36,851 nt of DNA, from assembly GCA_947170415.1 (NCBI GenBank), contig CAMVTN010000008.1:1-36851 (forward strand), given 5' to 3'. A program made the position numbers and the translations under genes. The notes beneath the pieces were generated by a model that ran no database searches, was not told where the DNA came from, and worked only from the letters and a program-made list of their open reading frames with translations. Every line of letters begins with the position of its first letter. Positions within the stretch are counted from its first letter, which is position 1. The stretch is from an uncultured Lachnospiraceae bacterium (GTDB lineage: Bacteria > Bacillota > Clostridia > Lachnospirales > Lachnospiraceae). Of this stretch, positions 31,951 through 36,851 are shown one piece after another.

Positions 31951-32100
31951 AGGGGCAAAAGTAAAAAATCCGCTTGTGCCTGCACATGAAGGATTTTTTA
32001 TTTGGGCCCCGCAAAACACGAGCATGCAGCGTAATTACGCGAAATGCGAGTGTTTTAGAATTGCGTGAGCTTCGTAAGAAGCGTAGCAATTCGTGTCATC
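31951..32100 (+). repeat. Dispersed structured element, copy 2
   Basis: The plus-strand counterpart of 8351-8500. Stem 1 here uses GGGGC with GCCCC where copy 1 has GGGTTC with GAACCC, then the same TAAAAAATCC with GGATTTTTTA. Stem 2 is almost unchanged (AAAACAC with GTGTTTT, palindrome GCGTAATTACGC). Stem 3 uses GCTTC with GAAGC around GTAA, where copy 1 has GCTGC with GCAGC around AATA. The element lies inside the glpP leader, ending about 48 bases before the glpP start, so its terminator-like first stem must be bypassed if transcription starts upstream. Confidence 0.85.
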
Positions 32101-32147
32101 TTCAAGGCAAGGGACAAAATCAAAAAATTGTACATTAGGAGTCGCGC

Positions 32148-34260
<2,113 letters not shown>

Positions 34261-34300
34261 TTTAATTAGGACAAAAATTGAATAATTAGGGAGGGTACTT

Positions 34301-35029
34301 ATGGATATGAAAATATTTTTAGCTGAGCTTATCGGTACTGCAATGCTTGTAATGCTCGGTGATGGTGTTTGCTGTAATATCTCACTTAATAAGTCCGGAA
34401 TGAAGGGCGGAAATACCGTTCATATCGGTATCGGCTGGGGACTTGCAGTTCTGCTTCCTGCTTTCTGCTTTGGTGCAGCATCAGGAGCACACTTCAATCC
34501 CTCTGTAACAATAGCACTCGCTGTAAACGGAAGTGTTTCATGGAGTCTCGTTCCATGCTACATCATTGCACAGCTTCTCGGAGGTTTCATCGGTGCAGCG
34601 ATCCTGATCGTTATGTACAATGATCAGCTCAAAGCTACCCCCGAAGCAGCTGTAAAGCGCGGATGTTTCTGCACAGGGCCGTCCTCTCGAAATACCGTAC
34701 TTAACTTCCTTTCCGAGTGCATCTGCGGATTCTTCCTGATGTTCACTATCCTCGGTATCGGTCAGGTTGTTGACTGCTCAGACGTAGGCGGAAAGTTCCT
34801 GGTATTCGCTCTCATCATGTCCATCGGTCTTTCATTTGGAGGACTTACGGGATACGCAATGAACGCTGCCAGAGATACAGCACCTCGTCTTGCATACGCT
34901 CTCCTTTGCCCGGGCGAAAGAGATGCCGACTGGGGTTACGCATGGATCCCCGCTCTCGCTCCTATCGTTGGAACAGTCCTCGCAGCACTTCTCTACGGCG
35001 GACTCATTTCAGCAGGTGTATTCCACTGA
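34301..35029 (+). CDS. glpF: Glycerol uptake facilitator GlpF (aquaglyceroporin)
   Basis: A 242-residue MIP channel with six predicted membrane segments. It lets glycerol cross the membrane for GlpK. The two half-helix motifs are altered: NPS at 66-68 (usual NPA) in SGAHFNPSVTIAL, and NAA at 188-190 (usual NPA) in GYAMNAARDTAPR. The Arg after the second motif (R191) is kept. GGGAGGG precedes the ATG; the gene follows glpK by 40 bases. The loop after residue 115 (KRGCFCTGPS) has an unusual pair of cysteines. Confidence 0.95.
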   Translation: MDMKIFLAELIGTAMLVMLGDGVCCNISLNKSGMKGGNTVHIGIGWGLAVLLPAFCFGAASGAHFNPSVTIALAVNGSVSWSLVPCYIIAQLLGGFIGAAILIVMYNDQLKATPEAAVKRGCFCTGPSSRNTVLNFLSECICGFFLMFTILGIGQVVDCSDVGGKFLVFALIMSIGLSFGGLTGYAMNAARDTAPRLAYALLCPGERDADWGYAWIPALAPIVGTVLAALLYGGLISAGVFH

Positions 35030-35040
35030 TCAGGCTATTC

Positions 35041-35072
35041 CATTATGCGGAAGCGGGAAATTCCGCATAATG
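35041..35072 (+). promoter_or_regulatory. Strong hairpin after glpF
   Basis: CATTATGCGGAA and TTCCGCATAATG are perfect twelve-base arms around an eight-base loop, 11 bases after the glpF stop. No T tract follows, so it may protect the glpPKF mRNA end rather than stop transcription. Confidence 0.75.
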
Positions 35073-35149
35073 CTTAGCAAATATAAAATGCACAATTATC
35101 TTTTAATCACCGGGTATTTCTAAACATACAAAAAAATTTACTTTACACA

Positions 35150-35178
35150 TTTACAAACAGGGTATAGGGTTTTATATT
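35150..35178 (+). promoter_or_regulatory. Promoter of the glpO-like gene
   Basis: TTTACA (35150-35155) and TATATT (35173-35178) with a 17-base spacer. It lies about 270 bases before the glpO-like start and just before a terminator, so it drives an independently controlled leader. Confidence 0.7.
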
Positions 35179-35209
35179 TAAATTAACTAAATAAGATAAT
35201 GATGCAGAG

Positions 35210-35266
35210 AAGGAGTCATCGATCAACACGCGGGAAGCGTGTCTGATTGGTGACTCCTTTTTTAGT
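35210..35266 (+). terminator. Terminator in the glpO-like leader (attenuator)
   Basis: AAGGAGTCA pairs with TGACTCCTT, and ACACGC with GCGTGT, with further bases pairing between, around GGGAA; TTTTTT follows. It lies within the leader after its own promoter and 180 bases before the start codon. A GlpP-type antitermination site is the likely purpose, which is inference. Confidence 0.8.
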
Positions 35267-35321
35267 ATAGTACCTGACTATACATTTTCGTTTTTTAGAA
35301 TTAACGCTTCCCTTATGAAAC

Positions 35322-35387
35322 TCGGATAAATATTTCCCTAAGCATCCGATAAAAGTAATAGAACGCAAAAGAGAGATATTTATCCGA
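35322..35387 (+). promoter_or_regulatory. Inverted repeat with alternative partners in the glpO-like leader
   Basis: TCGGATAAATAT (35322-35333) is a perfect twelve-base match to ATATTTATCCGA (35376-35387). The first six bases, TCGGAT, can pair instead with ATCCGA at 35344-35349. The two pairings exclude each other. It lies after the terminator and upstream of GAAAGGAG. Confidence 0.55.
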
Positions 35388-35446
35388 ACTTCATCATCTT
35401 TAAAGATCATCCAAAAACACAAGGTAAGAGAAAGGAGCCACAACAA

Positions 35447-36851
35447 ATGACATATGATGTGATCATCATCGGAGCAGGCGTCAGCGGAGCAGCTTCCGCA
35501 AGAGAACTCTCCAGATATAAACTGAACGTCTGCGTACTGGAAAAAGCCGAGGACGTTTGCGCCGGCACAAGTAAAGCAAACAGCGCCATAATCCACGCAG
35601 GTTTCGATGCCCCCGAAGGATCTCTGATGGCAAAACTCAACGTAGAAGGCAACGAAATGATGGACGAGCTCGCAAAAGACCTCGATATCCCTTTCAAGAG
35701 AAACGGTTCGCTCGTTGTCTGCATCCATAAAGAAGAACTTGATGGTCTTAAAGACCTTTATAACAGAGGTGTTGCAAACGGAGTAAAAGATTTGAAGATC
35801 TTATCACGTGAAGAAGTCCTGGAACTTGAGCCAAACCTTTCAGATAACGTTGAAGGCGCACTCTACGCTCCAACCGGCGGTATCGTGTGTCCTTTCATCC
35901 TTAATATCGCCATGGCAGAAAATGCCAATGTAAACGGCGTAGATTTCAGATTCAATACAGAAGTCGAAGCACTCAAGCGTGAAGATGACGGACTCTGGCA
36001 CATCCGCACAAACAACGGTGAATACACCGCCAAATACGTCGTAAACGCTGCAGGTGTCCACGCTGATACTTTCCACAACATGGTTTCCGCTGATAAGATC
36101 CATATCACTCCGAGACGCGGTGATTACTGCCTCCTCGATAAAGAAATGGGTTCACACGTAACCCACACCATCTTCCCGCAGCCCACAAAGCTCGGTAAAG
36201 GAGTCCTGGTATCTCCCACAGTTCACGGAAACCTTATCGTAGGACCTACAGCCATCGATATCGAAGATAAAGAAGCCACAGCTACCACTCAGGAAGGAAT
36301 AGATGACCTTATTTCAAAGGCATCTCTTCATGTAAAGGATCTGCCGGTAGCTCGAAAAGTCATCACAAGCTTTGCAGGTCTCCGCGCTCACGAAGATCAC
36401 CACGAATTTATCATTAAGGAACTTCCCGATGCACCTCATTTTATCGACTGCGCAGGAATAGAGTCTCCGGGGCTCACTTCCAGTCCGGCTATCGGAGAGA
36501 TGGTCGCAGGTATTATCGCAGACATAGAAAAACCCGAAAAGAAGGAAAACTGGAACGGCAAGAGAAAAGGCATCGTCGATCCAAAGACCATGACTTTAGA
36601 AGAAAGAAACGAACTCATAAAGAAGAACCCGGCATATGGCAATATCATTTGCCGCTGCGAATCCATTTCAGAGGGAGAAATATTAGATGCCATTCATCGT
36701 CCTCTCGGCGCACGTTCACTTGACGGCGTAAAGAGACGTACACGTGCAGGAATGGGCAGATGCCAGGCAGGTTTCTGCAGTCCACGTGTAATGGAGATCA
36801 TAAACAGAGAACTTGGTATCCCTATGGAAAAGATCACAAAGAGCGGCGGAA
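35447..36851 (+). CDS. FAD-dependent glycerol-3-phosphate dehydrogenase-like protein (partial, C-terminus off the window)
   Basis: At least 468 residues; the gene runs off the right edge. The N-terminus YDVIIIGAGVSGAASARELS is the FAD dinucleotide-binding motif, and the DAO-type fold continues with GGIVCPFILNIA, VNAAGVHAD and GPTAIDIED. The C-terminal part has a BFD-like [2Fe-2S] motif: C402, C404, C439 and C444 (CRCES and GRCQAGFC). This architecture is that of anaerobic GlpA or the GlpO-like enzymes that oxidise glycerol 3-phosphate to dihydroxyacetone phosphate in clostridia, usually with an FAD oxidoreductase and a DUF1667 gene downstream. GAAAGGAG precedes the ATG. L-2-hydroxyglutarate oxidase-like proteins look alike, but the glp context decides. 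Confidence 0.9.
   Translation, partial: MTYDVIIIGAGVSGAASARELSRYKLNVCVLEKAEDVCAGTSKANSAIIHAGFDAPEGSLMAKLNVEGNEMMDELAKDLDIPFKRNGSLVVCIHKEELDGLKDLYNRGVANGVKDLKILSREEVLELEPNLSDNVEGALYAPTGGIVCPFILNIAMAENANVNGVDFRFNTEVEALKREDDGLWHIRTNNGEYTAKYVVNAAGVHADTFHNMVSADKIHITPRRGDYCLLDKEMGSHVTHTIFPQPTKLGKGVLVSPTVHGNLIVGPTAIDIEDKEATATTQEGIDDLISKASLHVKDLPVARKVITSFAGLRAHEDHHEFIIKELPDAPHFIDCAGIESPGLTSSPAIGEMVAGIIADIEKPEKKENWNGKRKGIVDPKTMTLEERNELIKKNPAYGNIICRCESISEGEILDAIHRPLGARSLDGVKRRTRAGMGRCQAGFCSPRVMEIINRELGIPMEKITKSGG

Noticed and set aside
35216-35728. 170-residue minus-strand ORF opposite the glpO-like gene
   Set aside because: Antisense to the clear FAD-binding N-terminus and spanning the terminator; no independent support.

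Overview
The window looks like chromosomal DNA of a low-to-moderate GC Firmicute, most likely a Lachnospiraceae close to Butyrivibrio or Pseudobutyrivibrio. Reasons: purine-rich Shine-Dalgarno sites throughout; the Firmicute order yicC, remA (DUF370), gmk, rpoZ; c-di-GMP-type signalling proteins; a GlpP-type glycerol antiterminator; an IS1380-type remnant. The genus is an inference. Nearly all genes from 1 to 31.5 kb are on the minus strand; the glycerol operon from 31.8 kb to the end is on the plus strand.

Layout. (1) 1-4.5 kb: two signalling genes, an HD-GYP-like protein whose GYP motif is lost (runs off the left edge) and a PAS/GGDEF/EAL protein with an intact EAL domain. (2) 4.6-8.3 kb: rpsT, a small conserved-looking gene, lepA and hemW. 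(3) 8.35-10.1 kb: mgtE with a structured leader holding a 32-codon upstream ORF. (4) 10.1-12.8 kb: rimO, pgsA and a CinA-like gene lacking the usual N-terminal domain. (5) 12.9-15.1 kb: yicC, remA, gmk, rpoZ with overlapping or tightly spaced cistrons and a terminator. (6) 15.2-17.2 kb: a 2-isopropylmalate synthase fused to a C-terminal AraC-type DNA-binding domain. (7) 17.4-22.3 kb: a short proB, then a hybrid histidine kinase and a double-receiver regulator. (8) 22.4-25.1 kb: an AT-rich accessory patch with a duplicated-domain lipoprotein, an Rpn-type PD-(D/E)XK protein and a deleted IS1380-family element with terminal inverted repeats and a TTAA duplication. (9) 25.2-31.5 kb: a ROK regulator, ribose-type ABC transporter and polyol dehydrogenase. 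(10) 31.8 kb to the end: glpP, glpK, glpF and a glpO/glpA-like FAD oxidoreductase (runs off the right edge), with several RNA-level regulatory candidates.

The most interesting signals are: a ~150-nt dispersed structured element present twice (8351-8500 minus, 31951-32100 plus) whose two copies differ by compensatory base changes in predicted stems; the LeuA-AraC enzyme/transcription-factor fusion; the mgtE leader with a small ORF whose stop codon lies in a hairpin; and the glp operon's internal leader with its own promoter, terminator and alternative pairings. All function calls are from motifs read by eye; no database search was run.
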